A stretch of DNA of 64,000 bases from Lethocerus indicus (Eukaryota > Arthropoda > Insecta > Hemiptera > Belostomatidae), in the NCBI GenBank assembly GCA_019843655.1, contig JACDQD010000001.1, forward strand, positions 43,468,230-43,532,229. The letters are read 5' to 3'. Every line of letters starts with the position of its first letter. Position 1 is the first letter of the stretch. The notes under the pieces are model-generated. The model was not told the DNA's origin. It was given only the letters and a program-made list of their open reading frames with translations, and made no database searches. Made by a program: the position numbers and the translations under genes. Below are positions 25,195 to 37,140 of the stretch, in pieces.

Positions 25195-25460
25195 TTTAGA
25201 GAATTTGATCAACAAAAAATATATTACAATATAATATATTAAATGAACCATATATAATATATGATATATGAATACATTAAATGAACCATTGGAAAAAATA
25301 CCGGAAAATAATCCCAAGAAACTAAAACGGATAATTAAATTTGTAGAAAGGACGAAACTTTAGAACGAATAAGGAGTTTCACGTCACCCTAATTGATCCA
25401 CAAATAAAAATGACCAAAAAAAAAACACAAAATGTGTACAAAATTCGGAGGCAGTTCCGA
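25195..25460 (+). mobile_element. Repeat E copy 1, probable LINE 3' end
   Basis: A + strand frame reads NEPLEKIPENNPKKLKRIIK FVERTKL at about 25,283-25,364, which resembles the last residues of RNase H-bearing non-LTR elements. CCCTAATTGATCCACAAAT and AAAAATGACC follow, also found in copy 2 as CCCTAATTGCGCCCTCAAAT and AAAAATACAG. There is AT-rich slippage and an internal direct repeat (ATTAAATGAACCA) at about 25,240 and 25,275. Confidence 0.45.
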
Positions 25461-26859
25461 ACCCGCCCAAAAACGTCCGAGAGCGTAGCTCGATAGCGAA
25501 TGTACGGCGCTGACTGTACGGGTAATCGAAATACGGGGAAAACAGAGTGGCAAAAGAAGGGAAAAGTGCAGGAGCCTGGATATGGAAATGTGGGCGTTGA
25601 TGTCTGAGTGGGGGCGGACACAGGGGTTGGAAACTGTGTGGCGGCTCAGCCGGTGGAAAACTGTAATTAAATAGACCAAAAGGGCAAGTGGGGACTCACG
25701 ACAATCACTCGGCTCTTTCCATTAGAGCGATTTCCCAAGGCGTCGTTCATTTTTCTAGACCGCTCTTATGCCGGGACCCTCCGCTTCCGACCCGCCGATA
25801 CTTACATAACTGTCCCGATCCCCCTACTCGAATTTAAACGCCCGGTCCCAAAATCCTAACCGATATTACGTACCGATCGCGAAGTCCCCTCGTGGAATAC
25901 CGGGACCGAAAAAGTCGGTGCAATCCTGCCCGGAACCCCGGAGGTCTAACATCGTTTGACGCGAAATAATTTAAAATTCCGTTCAAAAGTACGCGGTGGA
26001 ATCGGAAATTTTAATGCTGATGTAATCCATGTGTGAGTAAATGGAGTCGGACGTTTGATTCCACCGGCTTGTTCAGATTGTACTTAGTCATCAAGATCGA
26101 GGACCCTCTTCGATAAGAGAAGAGAGATTCTGGCGTACCCTACAAAAGGACAAAAACTGTATCCTCCGAGTACCCCTACTATCGAACTAGAATTATAACC
26201 TTTGACATAACCTCGTATAGATCTTGGACGGACGTTGACCAAATAATTAACTTTAACAAAATTGTTGAGCTGTCGTTTTAAATCATGAATTCATATTCCT
26301 TCGGTAATCCAGTTTCAAATCTTAATAAGGAATAAATAGGTTATTAGACGCAAAAACTTGTTTAATTTTTCTTTTAATACAATGAAAACCGCAGGGAATA
26401 AAACCGCGGTTTAAAGCCTCTGTAACTATCCGAGTGAAGTATTTTATTTAATAAGAAAAGAAAATGACTTCTCTTTATTCTATAAAGAAATGGAAGCTTC
26501 CGAGTCGGCGTATTTTTTGAAAATTATTAATAGTACGAAGGCAATTTCAAAGATAATATTTTCCCTTTGTCTTATCTAGGGGTATTCTGTTTCCACTCGC
26601 TTCCTGTCCGACTGGCTTTCACAAGTTTCGGTTTTTTGTCGTATTCTGTGGGAAATTAGCGAGACGCCTACGCGCGTCGATTGTCAATCCCGTCTGCATT
26701 GTTATTGGCAGTAAAAAAAACGTTTGTATCAATGGAAATAAAGATTAGAACGCAGCGCATAGCAGACATGTCGCCTGGTATTGAACGAACCCAAATCATA
26801 GCCTACAGAACGCAAAATGTGCCTCGCAGTTAATAAAGTAATGACGTGTAGAAAATTTG
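25461..26859. other. Non-coding, no gene recognised
   Basis: Moderately GC-rich near 25,470-26,060, then AT-rich. No gene, RNA or repeat supported. Confidence 0.4.
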
Positions 26860-27070
26860 ACGAACAAAAACAAATATTAAAAAAATACACCAATGGACCA
26901 ATGGAGATTATGAAAGTAGAATAGATAATACAATTTTCAGAAAGGACGAAACTTCTAACGCAACTATTGAACGAATTTGGACCCAGGCAGGATAACAGCC
27001 AACCCTAATTGCGCCCTCAAATAAAAATACAGAAAATAAAGATATATACCACCGGGATTTGAACTACAGG
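26860..27070 (+). mobile_element. Repeat E copy 2
   Basis: Homologous to 25,195-25,460: GAAAATTTGACGAACAAAAA, AGAAAGGACGAAACTTCTAA, ACGAATTTGGA, then CCCTAATTGCGCCCTCAAAT. The order is the same but the coding frame is destroyed. Confidence 0.5.
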
Positions 27071-27883
27071 AAATATTTTCCGGCCTGGTTTGATGAGCCG
27101 GGGAACATTTTTCCCTTTCGGTTTCCGGAAAGAATGGCTCGCCCAAATTTTCCGTTTCCAAAGTCGGAGAAGCGCCAATGAATTTGGATGAGGGCTGCGG
27201 GGAACAATGGGTCACGCGGAATCGGTGGCGGGGGAGGCCTTCTCTATAATTCATATTCTATTAACAGGAATTGATTTGCCGAGTTTTAGATTGGAAGGCT
27301 CGCAAATCCCTTTGTCTGCGGTCGCCGGTCTTGTGTCCCGGCCGAATAATTCCGGAAGGGTTAATTACCGTGGACGGTTGTGAAGTAGGTCCCATTTTCC
27401 CCGGAATTCCCAAATTATGGATAGAGACGATTCTTATTTCTCTGATTGGCGGACACCCACCCCTCTCTAACCCTAAAATCCATTCGATTGAATCCGGAAT
27501 CGGATTTGCATAGGGCCGGAAACTGGGTCGGGCTTGCGACCCGGGAATTACCGCGCAAACTACCCGCTTGGGAATAGGCGGAAATTATTAGCGCACCAAA
27601 ATAATATTAATATTTTTATTTATTATTATCCGATTTCACTTTAACGTCCCCGAGAGGCCAGAAGTATTCTTTCTGTCCACTTCACTTGCCGATCGTAATG
27701 TTTATGCTCTGATCATTTATTTTGTTAATTTACAAGTTGACATTGTATTCCCCCACTATAGGTCCCGGGAAGATAAATACAAATTTGAGGACCTTCTAAT
27801 ATAATAGAAAAACGAAATTCTTCTTCTGTAATTTTAATAAAATTTAAGTCAAATTTTGTATTTAATCTGGAAAAGTAATATTT
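27071..27883. other. Non-coding, no gene recognised
   Basis: Overlapping frames on both strands at 26,964-27,513 show no family features. Confidence 0.4.
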
Positions 27884-28020
27884 AAGTTTAACATACCTGT
27901 TTTGTGGTCTGCGAGTGGTTGGAATACCGTAGATTTCGTAGCGGTTTTAGTAACTTTGGTACTTTGGATGTCTTTTGGGCACCCTCACTGCACTGTCACT
28001 GTCACTTGTACTACTACTGG
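27884..28020 (+). mobile_element. Family A element, internally deleted
   Basis: It starts AAGTTTAACATA followed by CCTGTTTTGTGGTCTGCGAG and GGAATACCGTAGATTTCGTA. It then jumps across a deletion to CACTTTGGTACTTT-like sequence and ends in CACTGTCACTGTCACTTGTA. The same blocks flank about 80 extra nt in the copy at 40,432-40,640. Confidence 0.75.
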
Positions 28021-30769
28021 AGAACACCACTGAAGAATAGGATTTGTATTATCTAAATTTTAGGTTTTCCAACAGTTTTTACGTGCGAATTATTTTTCAT
28101 ATAATATTAAAAATATTTCGTTTTTTTTATATATTTAAAAATATATTTTAAAAATATTTTAAAAACCATAGTTTTTCACGAGATTATTAACAAAATTGAA
28201 ATGACACAATTATGTTGTGGCCGTATCTTTCATAATGGGTTAGTTTAACCTCCAGTTCGCTAGAGAGGGAAAACCTGAATTCGTCCGAAAAGTGCGACGG
28301 CAACGTGACAGGCTTTGGAATGCTCTGCTACCGCCGATCAATTATCAAATTCTTTCGCGCATAAAAAAGAAAAAACCCGAATTGAAAAGTTACTTAAATG
28401 TCAAACATTATTTACACAACGTCCCAGAGATCGTATTCGATCAACGGCCCAGAGAACTAATACTTTTTATCAACGTTAAACTATTGCATGTACAAGCTCT
28501 GAGGTATAATTACAGTTAAATAAAACAATAAAAACACATTACAGTTCTAATGGAGATTTAAAGTAAATTAATAATTATGTATACAAACACTGAAATGCAC
28601 ATTGTATATATGCAATTATCACGTGTTGTTTGTATTATGTAAAAAATATATGTGTATTATAAAAGTGCGTAGCTTATTTTTGTTATTATTTTTTAACTCA
28701 ATAGCTTAGTATATGTGATAGAAATTCCCTTAGTACACACGGTTATACAATTAAATAAGGGGAAATTTGAACTAGCGGAATAACACAGTAAAAATAAACC
28801 ACAGGAAAATAACCAGTCCCGCATATTCCCGACCTCAATTTCACTCGGATCATCTTCGCTCCTGTTTCTGGTTCCCACCTCCGTCATTACTCGGCTTTTT
28901 TTAAGTTACACCATCACTTAACCGCGGAGTGATTAGTTTCCATAAAATCTCTACCTACTTCTGTACTGAGTTGCCGGCCGAAGACACAATTCAAGATTAT
29001 TTTACATTTTCGCACAACGCTACTTCGAATACCTCCGAGTGCTAATAGACCAATATGTTATTCACAGTAATATTATACTAGGTATTTTACCTGGGTTTTT
29101 GGCCCCTCAATTTAAATTGTACAGTTTTCGCGAATGGAGGCGGGTTCGTTCTCGCCAGATAGGATGGTGAAGGCCTCCCGCCGCGGAAGGCGTTTGAGTT
29201 CTCGCCGTAGTCGGTAGTCTATTTTCCAGAGGAAACGTGAGGTCAACGTCCGGATTGGGAACGTAAAACGGGCCCGAGAGACGGCTGTTTGTCAGTTCTA
29301 TTCCCGTATTTTGATCGAGCTCACTCGACCCCGACCCCGTCAATTTACAACCTTTCACTTTCTTCAAATTTCCCGCAGTTGTAAACACGGAAAACTGTAA
29401 CCCTGCAATTTCTGAAATTTGTACAATCTTGTCACTAGCAAGCTTTTTCTGTCTCAGTCAAAAGTTCTGCGATACATTGCCGTTTCATTGTTCGGACATC
29501 TGCATTGTCCCTCGATCGCACCTTAACGCTATACTACTCTCATTGTATTCAAGCAAGTATTATAACTGCACCTTAGATTAGGAAACAGTTGTCCCGGAAC
29601 AAACTACCTTGAATCCAATAATTATACTGCAGTTAGCGAGGTAACTCCTGGAATGTTGATCCAAACACTCGAATACCCCCGGACTTAAATTACCTTCAGT
29701 AATATTTACACTGTTACAAATTCCAATTGAAGGAAAATGAACCGATCACCGGTAAATACACCCTACATCATCGTCGATTGAGAATCTGAAGTCCCTTAGT
29801 AATTTTCTCACTCGTCTACCACTCCCTGTGCTCGGTAAATATTGTAAACAATCCGAAGCTTAGTGGTAGTTGAACCCTTGCCCTACACAATTCCAAGATA
29901 AAATTATCACGCGGTTGACATTTGCAACGGAATGGTAGTTCGGTTGAAGAATTTTATAAGAAATATTTAAATTTTGTGTTTGTTTTGCCGATATGCGCCT
30001 GTGATCGGAGAAATTGCTCATTTCTCTGTCACTTATTCTAACTTAACGAACTAACATCCATCCCGCCGTAATGGCGGATACGTACCACCGACTTCTGGAA
30101 TCTCAGATGGGACTCTCTGGCTCAACATCTGAGCCACAAATAACAAATACTTTATTTTCATTTGAATATACGTAGGCTATCGTAGATTATATACAAATTT
30201 TGTTTGATACTTCGATTTAATCTTTTACTCACCTTAAAACTTCTTGATTCTAACAGGGCCGACAACTCTGCCGGGAATTAAAATTTTCCCACTCGAAAGG
30301 AAGTATTACCCGGAAGTCGTATTCAAAGGGAGCATTTTAATAATTATCAACGCGATCGGTGAAACGAATAAATTCCCGATTCGAAGCGTCAGAAACCCGT
30401 GGGACCGAACTCGCCAAGAGGCGGAGGCCTCCTTCCGTCCCCAGTGCGACGGTTTAATTTGAGCTCTGTAGATTAATCGAAGCGGAACAATCAATTATAG
30501 TGGAGCGAATTTAATTGGAACTAAAGCCGAGTTGGCGGCTGGAAATAATTTCGGTACCTGATGTAGCCGGAGACAGATCGATGACTTATAAATTGAATAA
30601 AGGTTCAGTTTTTAACAAACAAATTATTATCATACGAAACCAATACAAACTAAGTCCTAAAGTATACCCTTGAACATATAATCCCTTTATTCTGTAAATC
30701 GTTTGGTCTTTTGCTTGACTCGTTTCTGCAGCTTGCAGCTATCCTTCGGTAGCTTTCCGGTTCAATGAG
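28021..30769. other. Non-coding, no gene recognised
   Basis: It contains an AT-rich, self-complementary stretch at 28,095-28,170. A 93-codon - strand frame at 29,107-29,388 has no recognisable domain. Nothing else supportable. Confidence 0.4.
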
Positions 30770-30920
30770 CAACGAGAATAGTTTCTTCATCGGGCGCTTA
30801 TTCTCGCCCAAACCTTCGCTATAGATGCTTTTCCTCGTTACCGGGAAACCGTCGTCTACTGACGGTTGGAGGAATCGCGCGGTGGGAAAGAATGGGGAGA
30901 GGGAGCTCCATCACTGCGAA
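30770..30920 (+). repeat. Repeat C fragment
   Basis: TTTCTTCATCGGGCGCTTAT, TCTCGCC, TGCTTTTCCTCGTTACC and ACTGACGGTTGGAGGAATCG occur in the order of the longest copy at 15,455-15,835. Confidence 0.35.
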
Positions 30921-31887
30921 AATGCGAGCGCTGAAAAATTCTGTGAAGCTCTCGCGAAACGCCTCAAAGAAAGATGGAAAATTCTTCTATTAGGAAGCCT
31001 TCGTTTAGGCGAGCCCGTCAACCAGACAAAAATATTATTTCTCTAAAAAATAGCAGTCCTTCAGTAGTCAATAGGCTCAGCGAATTTCCAAGATTATTAC
31101 GGTAGAAACGGCGCCGTCAGAACAGCTACACGAAGGTAATTATGGTTGACCAGTTATGTATGGTTGACCAATAAGAAGAGCGTTTGTAATCGACTCCGTT
31201 ATAATTGGGAGGAGTCTAAAAAGTATCCTGATTGGCCCGTTACGACTACACGCTCGTTAGATAGTTGACGGTCGTGCTCCGAAGCATATTACTAAGCTAT
31301 TATATATTTAGGTCGTACTATAGAAAGTAGTATATATTAATTAGGAGAACAAAACAGGTAATCCAAGTTAAAAAAATCTTATTTTTGTTTTAAGTAGAAG
31401 TCCACAACTCAACTGTCGCAGAATCCGGGGGCTTAGCCATTTGGAATTTAAATGTATTTTACACTCATGTCCCGTTAACAGATTTCCAGTTGGTTGATTC
31501 CAAGCTTTACTCGTTGACCTGAAGCTTCTCGAAAGACATGTTTCTACGGTTGAGAAAAACCGCGGTGAATATTGAATTCGGGGCCGTAAATTCCCGTTGG
31601 TCGAGAAACGGTCGGGCCGCCCCCGAATAAAAAAAAGCCGTAAAAAAACGACGCCTCCTCGGCCCCTCTGAATTTCATAGACCGTTAAAGATTACTGGAG
31701 CGGGCTCGGATTTTAAAATTGGAGAGCGATCGTAAAATTCCCACCTCGGTCAGAATCGTTTGACCCCGTTAAAAATGAACTCTTTTTACGGTCAACAGTC
31801 CCGTATCCGGAGCAGGATGAACCTGAAACAGTTTTCGTAAACCATATTTCCGATATTTCCTGTAATATTTATACCTGTTCTCTATCT
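30921..31887. other. Non-coding, no gene recognised
   Basis: A short tandem TATGGTTGACCA doublet lies at 31,141-31,172. No gene seen. Confidence 0.4.
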
Positions 31888-32030
31888 TACGTTTCTTTCC
31901 GCCGGTTCGGTATTTCGCTAGACCGGTTTATGCATGCCATCTTAAGCGGCTGCGCAGTATGGTGGTGAGAACTGTAGCATATTGGATGCATGTAGGCCAT
32001 CATGTCTGCACTTTTACTCCACTTGTAAAA
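31888..32030 (+). mobile_element. Family A fragment
   Basis: CGCTAGACCGGTTTATGCAT, GCCATCTTAAG, CAGTATGGTGGTGAGAACTG, GGATGCATGTAGGCC and ACTTTTACTCCACTTGTA align in order with the copies at 5,205 and 58,225. Both ends are missing. Confidence 0.55.
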
Positions 32031-32388
32031 GTCCGCAATTTTGAATATGTTTAATTCACTTCTTCGGTGGTTCAGTAAATAAGCCGGGAAAATATATTGG
32101 GGTAAACAATTCCAGCAATTTGTAGGCACGTCTAGAGTCGAGTCCAGAGTTTATTTGTCAATTTACAATTGTCCATACCGTCCCCAGATGCCCGTTACAT
32201 TGTCTTTAATTTCATCGCGAATAGCGTAAGGACCCAACAACATTAGAGCAGTTTTAAGTATTTTTTGTGGTTCGGAATATAATCACTGCAATGGAAAATT
32301 GGGATCCAACGTGTTTACGGCGACCGACTCCGACTGCTCGGCTCTATCTCTTTTATACGAATTTCGCTTCGATTACTCCGTATCCGCT
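32031..32388. other. Non-coding, no gene recognised
   Basis: No gene, repeat or RNA supported. Confidence 0.4.
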
Positions 32389-32448
32389 TTGTGGTCTCTG
32401 TTTCTGCGGTTTCTTGGTTTTGTGGTCTCTGATTCCTGGGTTTCTTAT
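32389..32448. repeat. Two-unit tandem repeat
   Basis: Two near-identical units of about 30 nt, TTTGTGGTCTCTG followed by TTTCTGCGGTTTCTTGG, then TTTGTGGTCTCTG followed by ATTCCTGGGTTTCTT. Confidence 0.7.
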
Positions 32449-32944
32449 TTAGGGATTTGGGGAGCTGCCTGAAGCAGGCAGCTATGAAGCAAGCAGCTAC
32501 GAAGAGTTGGAATTAGATAAATCACCATGCAAGCAGATTAGGGTGTTTGAATCAGCACGTGCAAGCGGGACTGATAAGAACACTATGAAAAACGTTATTG
32601 GTCCTAAGATGAATTATTTTACCTTATTCCGTAGTAAAAGCTAGTCGACGTCGGTAAAGTGAGAAGGGGCGAAAGAAGATCGGAAATAAATCAATAAAGA
32701 AACAGTGGGTACTCGGGACCGGAAGATGCTTCAATTTCGCCGCCTCGGAAATAGAGATAAGGACCTGTCCAGACTGCCGGAAGTCCGAATTGAATATCTT
32801 CCATTTTTATTTGCTCACCAACAAAATATTCCCAGAGAAAGACTACGAGTCTTGCTGGCTCACAGAAGAAGAGAATAATAAATATCAAACGACAATAGTG
32901 TTATACCGAGAACGAAGCCGAACGGCCGTCACTGTACCTGTAAG

Positions 32945-33285
32945 TGAGGCGAGTGAGGAGTAATATCAGCTCTCCCTTTATGTTTCAAATCGCACCATTC
33001 ACAATCAGCTGAACATACCAACTGTTGAGCGAGTTATACAATTCCGGTTCCTAATGTTTCATTCCCGTTTCACTTCTCATCCTAATTCACTCGTTCAATC
33101 CCTCTTCTCATTTACCCGTCCGCTATCCCCCACGCAACGTCACTGCCCTAAAGATTTTCTCCCGGTCTGTAACTCGGATATACGTCAAATGGGCCATCAC
33201 TGGGTGGCCTCTTTATCAAGAGAAACAACCGATATACAAATAACGTTTGATTGTACGATAAATACAAATTTAAAAAAGTCGCATC
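32945..33285 (+). mobile_element. 5'-truncated Jockey-type LINE copy, + strand
   Basis: The + strand frame from about 32,978 reads YVSNRTIHNQLNIPTVERV and continues into FHSRFTSHPNSLVQSL, matching the C-terminus of the large LINE (YVSNHTIQHELNIPTLDEV ... FHSRLSPHPNPLPQSL). A shared 3' UTR follows (GGCCATCACTGGGTGGCCTC, TTTATCAAGAGAAAC) and an A-rich end at about 33,270. It is the only copy in this orientation here. Confidence 0.8.
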
Positions 33286-33674
33286 AAGTTCGGTCTTACC
33301 GACAGTAACGGCCGTGTAAGTAATGCTCTATATCGCTAACGAAATTCTACCAGATGCTATTAATATGGCGGCCGAATATAATTAATTGCGGATCGTTCTC
33401 CGGTGACGGAAATATGCCGGGTATTCTGTACGAAGAGGAATTCCCGAGGGACCTCCAGGTTTTAATAGTCCCGGATGCGTCTCGACCTCGGCATTAATCT
33501 CTGCCCGCAGATAGTAGAGATTTATAGTCGAGCCATGATATTAAAGGAGCGGTTCATTTTCGTTGGCAACTTTTGATTTCGAAAGTTCAGAAGATTGGAA
33601 TATGTTCGCGATTTTTCGTCGCGGTCCCCAGCTCGAGCATTCGGTTTTTGGCCGTCGGCGGTTATAACAAGGTG
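33286..33674. other. Non-coding, no gene recognised
   Basis: No supported gene. Confidence 0.4.
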
Positions 33675-33866
33675 AAGTTTGACATACCTGTTTTGTGCTC
33701 TGCGAGGGGTTGGAATACCGCAGTGACAGTGACAGTGCAGTGAGATTCTCGAAAAACCAAACTGCCAAAAGTGAGTAACACCGCGACTGAAGATGGCGAC
33801 CAGCCGAAACCAGCGGTCTAGCAAAAGACGAAACCAGTCCAGTGAGAGACAGAAACACAGGAAATC
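33675..33866 (-). mobile_element. Family A element with core in inverse orientation
   Basis: It begins with the end motif AAGTTTGACATACCTG followed by TTTTGTGCTCTGCGAGGGG. The core is then reversed relative to other copies: CAGTGACAGTGACAGTGCAG, ACTGAAGATGGCGACCAGCC, GAAACCAGCGGTCTAGC and GAGAGACAGAAACACAGG. This shows that the end motif can occur at either end of the core, as expected for terminal inverted repeats. Confidence 0.75.
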
Positions 33867-34127
33867 TTAAGTTACAAAGTTACTTATTCGGATAACTTCA
33901 CCGTTATTACTATCGGAAGTTACAAATTTCAGTTTTCACTGTCAATGCGCTACTCGGATTCTCTTTACCCTGCCCTAGGTCTTCGCCTATGACCGCTTTT
34001 CAAATCGTGTCTTACGAATTCATGACGCCCAAATTATGATTAATAGTATTTATGTTGGGGTGTAATTGTTATTCGATAGATGCATTAATACGAGTTTACT
34101 TTTTATTGATGTACGCTTACGTCCTAT
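33867..34127. other. Non-coding, no gene recognised
   Basis: Nothing supportable. Confidence 0.4.
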
Positions 34128-34262
34128 TCGTACATATTCGAGCTAAACAATTACGGGGCAAATGGATACTACACGCGCCTGAGTTGTGTCGTGCGGTTTT
34201 AGTATCAAACGCCGTTCCGAATATTGATAAACTATCACCCGTTTCGATGTTCACTTTCACGC
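34128..34262 (+). repeat. Repeat B, copy 1
   Basis: GAGCTAAACAATTACGGGGC, GTTGTGTCGTGCGGTTTTAG and GCCGTTCCGAATATTG are shared with 36,225-36,340 and, in reverse, 53,578-53,660. No coding or terminal repeats identified. Confidence 0.5.
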
Positions 34263-36224
34263 CTCTAATATATACCATGTTCTAAACTGATCAGGCTAAA
34301 CTGATTCGGCGTGTCGCCAAAATCAGTATCATTCTCTATTAGTAATAATATAGAGAGGTATATAATATTAGAGTTAGCGCCTGCTTTTTATCCTACCTGA
34401 GCTCAACAGACTCGGACAATTCCTTTGTTTAACGACGGATTTTATACTGATTTTAAAGGCGATGTAATTATATAACTTCTTTTATCCCATCTGTTTAATT
34501 CACGTGGGAATCACCACTTTTACTGCATAAATCGAGTTTCGTCGGTAGCTTCCGTCAGTAAACTGAGAAGGCAATACCGGCAAACGGTTGACACAGTCCG
34601 GAGATCGGAAACGGGTCTAGCCTTGGCCCTGGAAAGTTAGAGGTTCCGTTACATCCATGCAAAATCCTATTTAATAGGATGGAGTGCATGATTCGATCCC
34701 GGATGCCACCTTGCGCGTTTCCGACATCCGCTCCATGATGTAATCCTTTTTCAGAGAAATCGGATTCCGACGCCGGAGGGGGAATTTGCGGCAAAAGAAG
34801 AGGTAACAAAACTTCTACCGGTTGGCGGGGGTGTCTCTTAATTTGGAGGATTCGAAAAACTGTTATCCGATGCCAGGTTATTTTCACACAATTACAGTAC
34901 TTTATTTGTCTGTAATTAGAAGCCCGGGGTCGCTATTTCGCGTAACGACTTCCTCCAGCCACCGGCTTGAAAGCAGCGCGAAAGCCCATTTTATATAACC
35001 GGGCCTCGTTCTTTCCTTCCCACCATTTGTGCTTTCTTAATCAGGACGACGATACATATGACGAAAAATTATATTGTTCATCAGTCATTTCAATGAAATT
35101 TCTATTGATAAATTTTCATATAAAACAAATCTCTAATATACCGTAAACTCTATCCTACAATTTGTGGTAATATTTATAAAAAATATGCGTTACAGATACA
35201 GAAAATAATTCAGAATAAGAGCTGACACTACATCTAATGTGAAGAATAATATGAAGTATACACCAAACAGAATAACAAAGCCACATATTCTGGAAGTTAA
35301 AAGATATAGAAATATATCTAAAATAGACGAGGATATGAATCTACTTGCAATTACTCTCCAGCAGAAATGTATACGGTAATAGTTCTTTGAGTAGCTTATC
35401 TAAAGAGTATTATAGTACGTCCAATTGAAGTATTAAAGTATCACAAGTTGCAGCTAATGTTTCGTGTTATTCCGGCATATAAAAGCCCATAAATGGTCGA
35501 CTGCATCCAACTCTAGCCAGTCGCTTCCACGAATAAACTCCGCTTGTACTCGTCGGACCAGAAAAGAATATGCCCGGAGGAATGGAAGCGCATAAAGGGG
35601 GAGAAAGAAATTTCACTTTCTATTTAAGAATTTATTTAACTCCGAAAACAACCGCCCGCCGTTGTTTGCCGTGGAGACTGCACGATATACTGCTTTATTA
35701 TGTTATATTGCTCGTATAGGTCGTTAAGTGCCAGGACACTTACAGTCCGCATTTCAGGAAATTTATCTAGTTCTTACAGAATACAAATATTTAAAAAAAC
35801 ATTTTTTACCTAATTAAATATAAATCGAAAAGAGTAGAAAATAACGTAACAAAAATGCGATAATATTTTGGCTATTCAGAAATAGGGATTAGGTTAACGT
35901 GAGGAAGCTATTTTTAATATGTTGTGTTTTTTAGGTGCTAAATCACTGATTAAATTAATTCGTGTTTTAGTTATATATCTATAGGTGTGCCTGCAGTTCC
36001 AGAAATCTTATCCCTTATAACGTCTATACCTTCGTTTATTGTTGTTGCTTTTTACTAAAAATAAATTTGAATACCTTAACATCTTGTGCGACGTTCTTCC
36101 TGTATATTCGCTCGTTTGGTACTATTTATGAGAGTTAAATGGCGGCTCTCTAATAGGGAATAATTAAAGCGGTGCATTTAGACATTGTCAGTCATTATAT
36201 CAGACCGATTATTTATTCTCGCCA
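34263..36224. other. Non-coding, no gene recognised
   Basis: No supported gene. TATA-like words at 34,990 and 35,481 lack any downstream coding context. Confidence 0.4.
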
Positions 36225-36340
36225 GCGAACTATTTATACTTTCCATATTGTACATTCTTGAAGCAAACAATTACGGGGCCAGTTGAAACTAGACCCGCTC
36301 GGGGGCCGTGTCATACGGGACTGGTATCAGCGCCGTTCCA
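36225..36340 (+). repeat. Repeat B, copy 2
   Basis: AAACAATTACGGGGCCAGTT, GAAACTAGACCCGCTCGGGG and GGGACTGGTATCAGCGCCGT. It is the best match to the reversed copy at 53,578-53,660. Confidence 0.6.
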
Positions 36341-36871
36341 CATAGACTAAAAAATCAAATTATTTAGTTGAATTAATTTCTTCGAATTACTTTTCTTTTT
36401 GAAGATTTACACGCTCTCACCCATTTCGGGTTTACCCAGCGAACTTTAACCCACCTTCTACGTCGTAAATCACTATATTTAATTGGTTCGATGCGTTCCC
36501 CCGGAACCTTTTTCCGAGATGGCGTTCGGTTCCTCACTCCCACCTTCTCTTCGAATATCTTCGGAAGTTCAATTTCTACTTTTATGCTCCTCCCCGTTCC
36601 GGAATTAAGGAATAATAACCGTCCAAAATGCTCCTCTGGGTCTGAACCGTTTTTTGCCTCAAGGATTATCGACCGGGCCTTCAATGTTAAAGGCAATTCT
36701 GTAGTCTACTTGCGGATTCGTCTTCCTCCCCCACCCCCCAATTAAACGCTATACCGGCTGGATAGTATTTCACCTTTTTTGGTCCTAACATACATCGCCG
36801 AAAAAGAAACATCTGATGCATACACAATACAATCCTGTCGGAATTGAAACCTGATATATAGATATATATAT
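36341..36871. other. Non-coding, no gene recognised
   Basis: Overlapping frames on both strands at 36,373-36,745 show no family features. A short TA-rich run ends the interval. Confidence 0.4.
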
Positions 36872-37140
36872 ACAGAGGGGTCCAACAAAATGTATCCACC
36901 GTTTAGCAGTCCAAACCTGCAAACTAATTGACCGAGTTGTCTCATTTTTGGTGAATGTGTAGCTTAAAGTCCAACTTAAAGATATCACACTGTAGGTGTT
37001 CGAAATGGTCATCATTAACATCCACACACAAACGATGCCGCCCAACTGCAGCACGAACTACTGACTGCAACGTGTTCAGTTGGATATTTGCACATGAATG
37101 TACGATGGAGTCTCCAAGGTCATCCAATGTGCGTTGCTTT
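36872..37140 (-). pseudogene. Tc1/mariner-like transposase C-terminal relic
   Basis: The - strand frame reads TLDDLGDSIVHSCANIQLNT followed by LQSVVRAAVGRHRLCVDVND and ending HFEHLQ near 36,991. This is the pattern of the last ~50 residues of many insect mariner-superfamily transposases (L-x-E-L-K/R-D-x-I-R-x-A-C ... R-x-x-x-C-I ... G-G-H-F-E-H-L). A short tail then reaches ACAGAGGGGTCCAACAAAAT at 36,872, which looks like the terminal inverted repeat, directly next to a TA-rich run that suits TA-targeted insertion. The DDE catalytic part and the other end are absent. Confidence 0.55.

Noticed and set aside
27050..27070. B-box-like sequence on the - strand (GTTCAAATCCCGG) suggesting a tRNA or tRNA-derived SINE
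   Set aside because: No matching A box or cloverleaf could be built around it.
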